Virus record (IMG/VR): IMGVR_UViG_3300002835_000229
Span: 1 to 57,309 of that record
Strand: one strand, 5' to 3'
Source: a virus
DNA length: 57,309 nt
Shown: positions 41,218-49,639 of the stretch, piece after piece
How positions within the stretch are numbered: the first letter of the stretch is position 1
How the letters are laid out: each line of letters begins with the position of its first letter
Notes under the pieces: generated by a model
Database searches by the model: none
Told to the model about the DNA's origin: nothing
Seen by the model: the letters and a program-made list of their open reading frames with translations, nothing else
Position numbers and translations under genes: made by a program

Positions 41218-44216
41218 TGGCAATTAATAAATTTACTTGTCCACCACAGGCCTCAGGCCAAGGATCGTTCTCAGACAACTTAGTTGGATTCCAATTAATT
41301 GATGGGGGAGGATTTACGCAAGGAAATTTTGAATTTACTACTGGTATTTCGGAAAAACAAGATAGAAATTTTGAGATAGGTGTCTTTTCTGACCCTATGA
41401 GTTTAACAAGTATGAATATTGAGGATGTTGAACAATCAAAAATGTTAATTGCGAATAATTTCCAAGTTTATCCAAATTATGATTTAACCCAAATAACAAA
41501 TTTTACATTATATGGTTCGTTAGTACTTAGAGTTTCTTCGTCTATTAGAAAGATTATTAATTTTTTTCCTGCTGGGTTAGAAGTTCTAAATTATAGACCT
41601 GATTATACAACTGGATATACTGCAGTTAATATTGTTTATGACAGTGTAGAAAATGAAACTTATTTTGATTTAGATATATCCGCAATAAGAAACCCGTTTG
41701 GTATTGATTATACAACAAATGCGGACAAAAACATTCTTTCATCTGAAATATCAATATCCCAGTTAAGAAATTTAAAACAAAATTTTAACAAATATGGTTT
41801 ATTTGTGAATGGTGGGGTCTATTCAATAAATGAGATAGTTCCCACAACCGAAAACGATCAGTATCTAAGAATTTATGTTATTGGAGAACCATTCCCAAAT
41901 AAATACCAAACTGAAGAAGATATAATAATAAGACCTACCGATTTTTATGTTAATAAAGTATTTAATGAAGATTTAGATGCGGTTGAAAACTTCTTACTTA
42001 ATAGACAGAATTACCCATTATATACCGCATACTTTCAAGTACCGGTTGAAAATGAAGATGGGACATATACGTTTAGTTACCAAACATTAAGATTTCCTAC
42101 CGATGGAAAATGGAATTTGGACCTTAGAACCAAATCTTTTGAGAATTACTTATCGGAATTAAATAAATTTGCAACAAATTTTGATTCATATAAAACAAAT
42201 TTAATCTCTAGATTTTTAACTACCGCATCCCTAAAAGAATTTGACACAACAGATAAAAAACTTGAAAAAGTTTTACAATTATATGGTAGAAGTTTTGACG
42301 AAACTAAAAAATTTATAGACGCTCTTGCAAATATGAATTCAGTTAGGTATAATGTTAAAAATGACATACCATCACAATTACTTAGAAATTTAGCACAAAC
42401 TTTAGGATGGAAAATAAATATGTCCCCTATTAGTGAAACTGAATTATTAGATTCCGTATTTAAGGGGGCTGAAAGTAATTTTAGTGGAGTCCCTATTGGA
42501 CAAACTCCGGAAGAATTAAATTACCAATATTTTAGAAATCTTTTATTAAATTCTGCCTTCTTATTCAAATCAAAAGGAACTAGAAAATCTATTGAAATAC
42601 TAATGAGATTGATAGGAGCTCCGGAATTTTTAGTTGAGTTTAATGAACATATATATGTTGCCGACCAAAGGATTAATATTAATGACTTTGAAACAAAATA
42701 CCTTTCAATATCTGGAGGAACCTACGTTCAACAAATACCGGTATTAGATTACACCGATGTGTATTCTATTATGGGAGTACAATATACTGGAGTTACATTA
42801 TCAAGTATAACTAGGGATGTTAGTGTTACTCTTTCTGATTACCCCATAGACCAATTTGGTTGCCCCAGCATGCCAGTTGAAAGTGACACATATTACTTCC
42901 AAATCGGAGGAGGGTGGTTTGAATCAACACCACAACATAGAATGCCGGAAAAGATAGATTTGACAACAAGTGTGTTTACCGGAACAAATCCTTCATATCA
43001 AACAAAATTATTACCATTTAATTATGGTGAAGAATATCTACAAAGATACAGACAATTCCCCTATATGGATATGGGATTCAGATTGAGAAAAATTGTGGAT
43101 AATAAAAAAAGTTGGACAGACCACGAAAGTATTTTAAGAAAAAGTTCTGATGGTAATTTTAATGCGTATTATCCAGTTTCGGAAGACTGTTTAGTTCTTA
43201 ATGTTAAGAATGTTGATATCATGTTAAATCCAAGTTTAGGGTTGGTCTATGATGTATGGTCTATGTCTAGATTATATAATTACCCAATACCTAATCAAGG
43301 ATTAAATTATGTTGAACCAACATATTGTAACCCAAACCCAAACACACCATACCCTAAAAGGGGTGGTATTGATTGGACTGAAATTATACCTAAACCAAAA
43401 GAAAAAACATTCTTTGAATTTGCCCAAACTTTTTGGCATAATACAATTAATGTTAGAAATAGACAATTCATAACTGACGGTAAAACCGGTGGTTATCCTA
43501 CATTACAATCAATCTATTGGAAATATTTGGAATCAAAACAAACTGTTAACATCCCAAATGATAATTTCACATATCAAACAATGATTGATTATGTGAATGG
43601 TCTTGGAGATTATTGGATTAGATTGGTAGAACAAATGGTTCCAGCAACAACAATATGGAATACCGGAGTTAGATTTGAGAATTCAATTTTCCATAGACAA
43701 AAGTTTGTTTGGAGAAGACAATACGGATGTCAAATTGTTCCAATACCTTGTAAACCTTGTCTTTTAACTTCACAATTATTTGCTTTTGATTGTCCCACCC
43801 AGTTTATTGAATGTGGGTTATATCCTTGGACAAATAATCCAAATATTGTTTCTTTTGGTACTATATTGGCAGAAACTTTAAATAATTATTTATTGGCGAA
43901 TGGTTTAACTTTAAGTGATTGTTTATTAAATACAATTGTTGTTCATTGGTATGTTGATTTAAGATTAAACGGAGTTCCATTAACTATAGACCTATTTACA
44001 ACAACAAGTGGGTATTCTGTAATACCAACAAATTCTGAATGGGTGAGCGGATTAACCCAATCTTTAAATAATTTACAAAATGACGGACTAACTTATTCTA
44101 TTGATGAGGAAAATAATTCCGTAACTGTTTTTAACATAAATTGTACACCACTTAGCCTTGACGATACGTTTGAGATTAATGTTGGTTTGGACTTTAATAT
44201 ACTGTGTAATCAATAA
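41217..44216 (+). CDS. Large tail connector/fibre-base protein (999 aa)
   Basis: The middle (residues ~330-500) is helical and carries NLLLNSAFLFKSKGTRKSIE-type sequence followed by RLIGAPEFLVEFNEHIY. This K-x-KGT-(R/E)-x-(A/S)-I pattern is seen in tail proteins that link baseplate and fibres (gpI-like proteins of many contractile and siphophages). After residue ~860 it has CKPC and a final Cys-bounded domain that resembles the end of the next protein. The ATG overlaps the previous stop and its own stop overlaps the next ATG. It is probably the platform on which the SprB-repeat adhesin is mounted. Confidence 0.72.
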   Translation: MAINKFTCPPQASGQGSFSDNLVGFQLIDGGGFTQGNFEFTTGISEKQDRNFEIGVFSDPMSLTSMNIEDVEQSKMLIANNFQVYPNYDLTQITNFTLYGSLVLRVSSSIRKIINFFPAGLEVLNYRPDYTTGYTAVNIVYDSVENETYFDLDISAIRNPFGIDYTTNADKNILSSEISISQLRNLKQNFNKYGLFVNGGVYSINEIVPTTENDQYLRIYVIGEPFPNKYQTEEDIIIRPTDFYVNKVFNEDLDAVENFLLNRQNYPLYTAYFQVPVENEDGTYTFSYQTLRFPTDGKWNLDLRTKSFENYLSELNKFATNFDSYKTNLISRFLTTASLKEFDTTDKKLEKVLQLYGRSFDETKKFIDALANMNSVRYNVKNDIPSQLLRNLAQTLGWKINMSPISETELLDSVFKGAESNFSGVPIGQTPEELNYQYFRNLLLNSAFLFKSKGTRKSIEILMRLIGAPEFLVEFNEHIYVADQRININDFETKYLSISGGTYVQQIPVLDYTDVYSIMGVQYTGVTLSSITRDVSVTLSDYPIDQFGCPSMPVESDTYYFQIGGGWFESTPQHRMPEKIDLTTSVFTGTNPSYQTKLLPFNYGEEYLQRYRQFPYMDMGFRLRKIVDNKKSWTDHESILRKSSDGNFNAYYPVSEDCLVLNVKNVDIMLNPSLGLVYDVWSMSRLYNYPIPNQGLNYVEPTYCNPNPNTPYPKRGGIDWTEIIPKPKEKTFFEFAQTFWHNTINVRNRQFITDGKTGGYPTLQSIYWKYLESKQTVNIPNDNFTYQTMIDYVNGLGDYWIRLVEQMVPATTIWNTGVRFENSIFHRQKFVWRRQYGCQIVPIPCKPCLLTSQLFAFDCPTQFIECGLYPWTNNPNIVSFGTILAETLNNYLLANGLTLSDCLLNTIVVHWYVDLRLNGVPLTIDLFTTTSGYSVIPTNSEWVSGLTQSLNNLQNDGLTYSIDEENNSVTVFNINCTPLSLDDTFEINVGLDFNILCNQ

Positions 44217-46525
44217 TGAGTTATATTAATTTTATATCGTTTACTGTTACTGGAGATTGTGGTAATCTGAGTGTTGGTGAAATGTCTTTCACTATAACCG
44301 GAGACTCACCTACTTGGATTGTAACCGAAGGACCACCATATACTGGTTTATTACCTTTGTCTGGTTTAACACCTGGAGATGAAACCTATTATGTTGGTGG
44401 ATTAAGTGCCGGAACATACTCAGTTATCGTACAAGACACCGCACCAACCGGCCCAACACCACCATTTAGTGTAACAACAACATTTAATATTTCTTCAGGT
44501 ACTACCGTTTATTTGGATGCGGAAGGAACTACTTGTGGTTTAAATAATGGTTCATTAACTGGTTATACCGGAAATTTTTATGGTAATTCATCATTTTATT
44601 TATATACACTTTTAGGTGATTATGTAACAAGCGCTCAAACACCTTATAATATTGGATATGTTATTTTTCCTAATTTATCTGCCGACACTTATTATGTTAT
44701 TGGTGATGATGGTGGTGGTTGTACTGGGAGAAGTGAATCGGTAATAATTAATGTAAGTAGTTCTTTTGATTATGGTTATTATGCCGTGGACGATGCGAGT
44801 TGTATAAACAACCAAGGTAGTGGTAAAATATACTTAACAGGACTTACAACACCAACAAGTGCCTACACAATTAATTGGATATCAAATGTTAATGGTCAAA
44901 CAGGAACAACCGTAACCGGATTAACACAAGGGTTATATACGGTCGAAGTTACCGACACAATCGGATGTATAGTTCAAAAAAACATTCAAATAGTTAATGT
45001 ACCTAAAATAGGTATAGGAGCAACATATATTACATCACCAGGATGTTTCCAAAATAACGGAGAAGTAACGGTTGTTGTTACTGGAGGAACCGCACCATTC
45101 TACTACTACGCCTCAAATGGGGATGACTTTATTGGTTTTGGTACATCACATACATTTACAGGATTAACCAATGGGATATTAACAATAACGGTAACTGACG
45201 CTGGTCTATGTAATGACACAATACAAGTTAATCTTGTTACACCAAATTCTTTTGGTGTTGTAAATGTCGTTACAACAAATTCAAATTGTAATTCAAATAA
45301 CGGATCGATATATATAACAATTAATAATGGAGTTGGGACTGGTAACTACAATTATACTATTTCTGGGTCTAACGGAACAAATCAAGTAAATGTTGCCGGA
45401 GGACTATCACAAACATTTCAAGTAGGTACTGGGGACTATGTGATTTTAATTGATAATGGGGCGGATTGCCAATATACTGGAACAACAAGTGTTTATAATG
45501 TTGATAAATACACAATAACGGGTTTAACTCTTAATACGTCTTGTGGTTTAAATAATGGAACCATAAAAACATCGGTATCAACGGGGGCAGTTTATCCTTT
45601 GTCATATCAGTTAGTGGGTCCAATAGGTAATTCAATAACCACAACACAATTAAATGGTAATTTTAGTGGATTACAAGCGGGTACTTATAATTTAACTGTT
45701 ACAGACGCAACTGGATGTCAACAAACAATACCAATATACATTGCACCATCAAGCCCTATGTATTTTGATTTTATGACCTTTAATCCGGTGTTTGGTAACG
45801 ATGGTCAAATAAATGTTTTAATAACAAGTGGTACACCACCATTCTCATATACTTGGACTGGTAATGTGGGGGTACAAACAGGGATTGTAATTACAGGATT
45901 AACATCGGGAGTGTATAGTTTAACAATAGTTGATGATAATGGTTGTTCATTTACAAGAATTGTGAAATTAAAAGGTACTGAACTTTTTGGAACATACTCA
46001 GTGTTCAATATATGTGAACAAAATTTTGAAGATTCTAACATTGTAGGTAAAAGAGGTATTTTACAAATGTTTAATGAAGGGTTTTACGATTTAACTTCCG
46101 GAGATACAAATTGTATTGTTAATTCTGCGGAATTTAACTTACAAGTTATTGTTGGTGGTGATGAATTAATTGAAACAATATATTATTCTACAGGACTTGA
46201 TGATTACCCAAGTGAAGTTGTGTGGGCTGATTCATTAATAGAAATGTTACAAACATTTGTTGGTATTGGAGATGTAACAATAGATTATGTTAACAACAAA
46301 ATAACAATAACTAATGATTGTGAAGAGATTATTAAAAATTGTAGAACAAAAACTTACAATTTATTAAATGATACTAAAATAACGGTTAATTTAATTATCA
46401 ATTACGATATATCTTGCGTGGCGTGTGAACCAACACCAACTCCGGACATTCCAATTAATGCAATTATTACTAATAATAATGAATATATGGAAACTGGTGA
46501 TGATGAATATTTACAATATAATTAA
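44216..46525 (+). CDS. SprB-repeat tail adhesin (769 aa)
   Basis: Residues ~98-586 are about seven tandem Ig-like units of ~70 residues, each starting near C-x-x-NNGS and ending in GLxxGxYxxTVTDxxGC. This is the SprB repeat (PF13573 type), known from the Flavobacterium gliding adhesin SprB and other Bacteroidota surface proteins. Good units are INNQGSGKIYLTGLTTPTSA and the one containing TGGTAPFYYY and GLTNGILTITVTDAG. The C-terminal ~150 residues (after FGTYSVFNICEQNFED) are a different Cys-containing domain shared with the previous gene's end, followed by a PTPTPD tail. It is likely a fibre that contacts the host surface. Confidence 0.83.
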   Translation: MSYINFISFTVTGDCGNLSVGEMSFTITGDSPTWIVTEGPPYTGLLPLSGLTPGDETYYVGGLSAGTYSVIVQDTAPTGPTPPFSVTTTFNISSGTTVYLDAEGTTCGLNNGSLTGYTGNFYGNSSFYLYTLLGDYVTSAQTPYNIGYVIFPNLSADTYYVIGDDGGGCTGRSESVIINVSSSFDYGYYAVDDASCINNQGSGKIYLTGLTTPTSAYTINWISNVNGQTGTTVTGLTQGLYTVEVTDTIGCIVQKNIQIVNVPKIGIGATYITSPGCFQNNGEVTVVVTGGTAPFYYYASNGDDFIGFGTSHTFTGLTNGILTITVTDAGLCNDTIQVNLVTPNSFGVVNVVTTNSNCNSNNGSIYITINNGVGTGNYNYTISGSNGTNQVNVAGGLSQTFQVGTGDYVILIDNGADCQYTGTTSVYNVDKYTITGLTLNTSCGLNNGTIKTSVSTGAVYPLSYQLVGPIGNSITTTQLNGNFSGLQAGTYNLTVTDATGCQQTIPIYIAPSSPMYFDFMTFNPVFGNDGQINVLITSGTPPFSYTWTGNVGVQTGIVITGLTSGVYSLTIVDDNGCSFTRIVKLKGTELFGTYSVFNICEQNFEDSNIVGKRGILQMFNEGFYDLTSGDTNCIVNSAEFNLQVIVGGDELIETIYYSTGLDDYPSEVVWADSLIEMLQTFVGIGDVTIDYVNNKITITNDCEEIIKNCRTKTYNLLNDTKITVNLIINYDISCVACEPTPTPDIPINAIITNNNEYMETGDDEYLQYN
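44507..45973 (+). repeat. Tandem SprB-type repeat array (about seven units)
   Basis: Protein-level repeats of roughly 70 codons, strongly diverged at DNA level. Unit ends near residues 180, 260, 340, 428, 508 and 586 are marked by the (V/I)TDxxGC or equivalent motif. Confidence 0.75.
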
Positions 46526-46527
46526 AT

Positions 46528-46743
46528 ATGCAACAACTAACTTTAAATAGTATCATAGGGTTAGTACCCCCATTTAGTGGATACGCTTGTGACGTTTACG
46601 GGAACCAATGTGAATATATTGGAACAATAACCTCAACACCAGTAACTATAACATTACCCCCACCTTTTGACATGGCCCCAACAATAGGGTTTAAATTAAT
46701 TGATTCTACTGGGTGTGAAAAATTTGAAATCTTAGATTGTTAG
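46528..46743 (+). CDS. Small fibre-cassette protein A (71 aa)
   Basis: Starts two bases after the adhesin stop. It is beta-rich, with four conserved features: a GLVPPF turn, YACD..G..CEYIG, a TLPPPF strand, and a C-terminal FKLIDSTGCEKFEILDC. The 73-residue gene at 54400 (-) has the same pattern (PFDVYVCD, C-Y-x-x-TI, LRVIDNNECQINEIL) and is clearly a paralog. Both stand directly upstream of a modular fibre cassette. The function is unknown; a fibre cap, chaperone or attachment module would fit. Confidence 0.7.
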   Translation: MQQLTLNSIIGLVPPFSGYACDVYGNQCEYIGTITSTPVTITLPPPFDMAPTIGFKLIDSTGCEKFEILDC

Positions 46744-46745
46744 TG

Positions 46746-46764
46746 GTGTAATTAATAGTTACAC
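46746..46764 (+). other. Short inverted repeat after the 71-aa gene
   Basis: GTGTAA and TTACAC are separated by seven bases. There is no following T-run, so it is not a convincing terminator. Confidence 0.25.
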
Positions 46765-46816
46765 AACATACATTAACTTAAAAAGTATTCCAGTTAATCC
46801 GGAAATAAATTCACTT

Positions 46817-46823
46817 TATTTAT
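46817..46823 (+). promoter_or_regulatory. TATTTAT element upstream of glycosyltransferase gene
   Basis: TATTTAT ends 20 bases before the ATG at 46844, within the 100-base gap. Confidence 0.38.
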
Positions 46824-46843
46824 TTTAACAATATATTTTAAAT

Positions 46844-47824
46844 ATGAAAGATATTGTATTTGTAACTGCACAACCTGACGTTCCATATTTTCATTGGCAG
46901 GTTAAATTATATGTTCATAATTTTATTGAGAAGGGAATTGACCCTAAAAAAATTCACGTAATTTTTGCTATGGTTCACGGATCAAAAGAACTAACAGAAG
47001 GAGCAAAAAAATTAATGGACTATGGTATTAATGTTCATTTTTTTGATGATAATAGAAGTAAAAATTTATATATACCTAGCATAAAACCTTATTTGATATT
47101 TAAGTGGTTAGAAAAAAATCCTGAATTAGGTAAATGTTTCTTTTTACACGATGCCGATATAATCTTTAATAAATTACCAAACTTTGATAGTTTATTAAGT
47201 GATGATATTAATTATTTATCAGACACAATAAGTTATATTGGATATGATTACATTATGGATTGTGGTAATAGATATGAAAAACAACATCCTTCATCTGAAA
47301 AAGGACAATTAATAAGTGAAATGGCAAACATAATTGGGATTGATGTTAACACAATAAAAGAAAATCAAGAAAATTCTGGGGGAGGACAATACCTTATAAA
47401 AAACACCGATTATAAACTGTGGGAAAAAATATACATTGATTCAACACCATTATATAATCAAATGTTAAGTTACCAAAAAAGATTCCCAATTAATCCAGGA
47501 CAAATACAGTTTTGGACTGCTGAAATGTGGTCCGTTTTATGGAATTTATGGTTACATAATCATAAAACAAAAATAACAAAAGAATTGGATTTTTCCTGGG
47601 CGACGGATAATGTTAATAGGTATAATTCTATGCCAATACTACATATGGCCGGAGTAACAGATGACCTAAAAGGAACTAAATTTTATAAAGGAGAATACAT
47701 TAATGTCGACCCAATAGAAAAATTAAGAGAAGATGAGAATTACTTTAATTATGTTGATAAAAATAGCTCAACAATAAAATATATTGAAGTAATGAAATCT
47801 TTTATTCAAAAAACTAAAATCTGA
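46844..47824 (+). CDS. Glycosyltransferase-like protein (GT-A, DxD)
   Basis: The 326-residue protein starts with a Rossmann-like strand (KDIVFVTAQPDVPYFHWQV), similar to the beginning of peptidyl-serine galactosyltransferases and hydroxyproline arabinosyltransferases. The metal-binding DxD is HDADIIF (D103, D105), preceded by IKPYLIFKWLEKNPE. It has no signal peptide or transmembrane segment, so it is a cytoplasmic enzyme. It sits inside the fibre block between genes rich in Thr/Pro linkers. I infer that it adds sugars to fibre proteins (perhaps to those linkers) or to another phage or host target; donor and acceptor are unknown. Confidence 0.75.
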   Translation: MKDIVFVTAQPDVPYFHWQVKLYVHNFIEKGIDPKKIHVIFAMVHGSKELTEGAKKLMDYGINVHFFDDNRSKNLYIPSIKPYLIFKWLEKNPELGKCFFLHDADIIFNKLPNFDSLLSDDINYLSDTISYIGYDYIMDCGNRYEKQHPSSEKGQLISEMANIIGIDVNTIKENQENSGGGQYLIKNTDYKLWEKIYIDSTPLYNQMLSYQKRFPINPGQIQFWTAEMWSVLWNLWLHNHKTKITKELDFSWATDNVNRYNSMPILHMAGVTDDLKGTKFYKGEYINVDPIEKLREDENYFNYVDKNSSTIKYIEVMKSFIQKTKI

Positions 47825-47825
47825 T

Positions 47826-47832
47826 TATTTAT
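47826..47832 (+). promoter_or_regulatory. TATTTAT element upstream of the 592-aa fibre gene
   Basis: TATTTAT ends 5 bases before the ATG at 47838, in a gap of only 13 bases. Confidence 0.4.
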
Positions 47833-47837
47833 AATAA

Positions 47838-49616
47838 ATGGAAACTTGTTTTAAATTGCTTTCTTGTGATGGGTCTTATAATCCATTTAACTCTAATAAT
47901 CCTAATTTATCTGGGTATGTTGATACATTTATTACCATTGATTTATTAGGTCCTTTAACAGGAACCCCAGAAACCCAATTTTTAGTTAAAAATTTAGGTG
48001 AAATTGATTGTGTTACAGGACAAACTTTTAATATTATTAGTAGTGCCGAAACTTGTGATTGTCAGTGTTATATTTTTAAAACGCCCGAAGAACCAATATT
48101 AACCACATATGTTGATTGTGACTATAATTTGTTAGAGGTTTATTTACCTACAGGAAAAACAACAAACTTATGTAGTGTCATTAAACCAATTTTTGATATT
48201 GGAGATCCTTTACCAATAAAGTTAGGGGGAATATGTGTTAGTGGGGATTGTCCAAATTACGACATGCCTGTTACTATTGAACCCAGAAATGAATGTGACG
48301 TACTTACAATATTTCCTATGGGTGTTGATTGTATTATCCAAAATCCAACTAACGATAGAACATTTGACGGAGCGGCAGCATTATCAATTACCGGAGGAAC
48401 ACCACCTTATACGGTAATTTGGGATAGTGGAGGTATTGCACCAACAATATATAATTTAAATGCTGGTTCATACGGAGCAACCGTAACCGATTTTTATGGT
48501 GATTTTATTATTAACACAATTTGTGTTTTAACTGCCGAAACAACAACAACCACAACAAGTACAACAATAAAACCACCTATCGAATATAGTGATTTATGTG
48601 GAATTGCAACAATTAGAAGCAAAATAATCGGAGTACCCATTGACTATGTACAAATACAATTAGAACCTAATGGGGCAATTAACGGTAAAGAAAGTTGGAT
48701 ATCCCCAGACACCCAATATTTATTATCTTGGATTACCGGAGCAACAAACCAATGGGTTTTAACTGGATATCCATCACCATACATTAATATCGTAAACGCA
48801 AATCCGGCAACACCACCATTAACTGGATGGCAAGTATTAGGAGGAATAGAAGTTTATAATTTTACACTTATTAGTGGAGACTGTACAAGTGATAGTTTGG
48901 TAGGATTTAACTTAACCAAAAATGACCCTATTTGTGGTAATAGTGGAAGCATCCTTATCCAGGCTTATGGTGGAACTGGAATTTATGAATATTCAATTGA
49001 TAATGGGATTAATTATACCTCAAACCCTATGTTCCAGAATTTAGGTTCAGGATCATATGTTGTTTACGTGAAAGATTCTAATGGAGTTACATTTCTTCAA
49101 AATGTGTCATTAATACAACAACCAACAACAATTTATACAGTTGAATTAAACGTAAATACGGCAACAAATACATTTAGTATTAATTGTCCTTTATTATTAC
49201 CAGGAGACACATTAACGTTTAATTTAAATAATAATAGTAATTTACAATATTACCCTAACACTCTTTCACCAGTACCTTTATATAATAATGTTGTTACTAT
49301 AAATGGTTTTGGGCCAATGACTTTAGTAACAACAAACAATTCACAAAATGTTTTAAGTTTACCTTGTTCTATAACACCAATAACTCAATTACAACAAGTA
49401 AAAGCATATAGTAATCAAATAACATTAAGTTATGGTCAAACAATTACAGGTTCTTTTACCAATAGTTTAGTAAACTACTCACCTTTTGGTTATTGTGTGT
49501 TAGCACAAAAAAATTATCAATTATTTATGACAAATGCAAAAATTAATAATTGTAAGTGTTGTAGTGTTATTATAAAAAACCCACCGTTATCTACCCCTAT
49601 AATCGTAAAAAATTAA
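47838..49616 (+). CDS. Modular fibre protein with SprB-like units and Thr linker (592 aa)
   Basis: Layout: a Cys-rich N-terminal part (1-155), a SprB-like unit (~162-232, SITGGTPPYTVIWDSGG), a Thr-rich linker (~234-246), a module starting INGKESW with a later NQWVLTG (~252-355), a second SprB-like unit (~365-430, IYEYSIDNGINYTSNPMF), and a C-terminal beta domain with CKCC near the end. The NGK...W module is shared with the inverted fibre gene at 53025. It has neither enzyme motif nor membrane segment. It is probably a distal fibre or adhesin that recognises the host. Confidence 0.75.
   Translation: METCFKLLSCDGSYNPFNSNNPNLSGYVDTFITIDLLGPLTGTPETQFLVKNLGEIDCVTGQTFNIISSAETCDCQCYIFKTPEEPILTTYVDCDYNLLEVYLPTGKTTNLCSVIKPIFDIGDPLPIKLGGICVSGDCPNYDMPVTIEPRNECDVLTIFPMGVDCIIQNPTNDRTFDGAAALSITGGTPPYTVIWDSGGIAPTIYNLNAGSYGATVTDFYGDFIINTICVLTAETTTTTTSTTIKPPIEYSDLCGIATIRSKIIGVPIDYVQIQLEPNGAINGKESWISPDTQYLLSWITGATNQWVLTGYPSPYINIVNANPATPPLTGWQVLGGIEVYNFTLISGDCTSDSLVGFNLTKNDPICGNSGSILIQAYGGTGIYEYSIDNGINYTSNPMFQNLGSGSYVVYVKDSNGVTFLQNVSLIQQPTTIYTVELNVNTATNTFSINCPLLLPGDTLTFNLNNNSNLQYYPNTLSPVPLYNNVVTINGFGPMTLVTTNNSQNVLSLPCSITPITQLQQVKAYSNQITLSYGQTITGSFTNSLVNYSPFGYCVLAQKNYQLFMTNAKINNCKCCSVIIKNPPLSTPIIVKN
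48537..48570 (+). repeat. ACA-rich triplet tract (Thr linker)
   Basis: ACA/ACC codons encode TTTTTTSTTI between the first SprB-like unit and the NGK module. Confidence 0.7.
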
Positions 49617-49625
49617 ATAATAAAA

Positions 49626-49632
49626 TATTTAT
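49626..49632 (+). promoter_or_regulatory. TATTTAT element upstream of the 891-aa fibre gene
   Basis: TATTTAT ends 7 bases before the ATG at 49640. Confidence 0.4.
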
Positions 49633-49639
49633 CACATAA

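Noticed and set aside
46746-46764. Hairpin after the 71-aa gene as a terminator
   Set aside because: The stem is only six pairs and there is no T-run after it.
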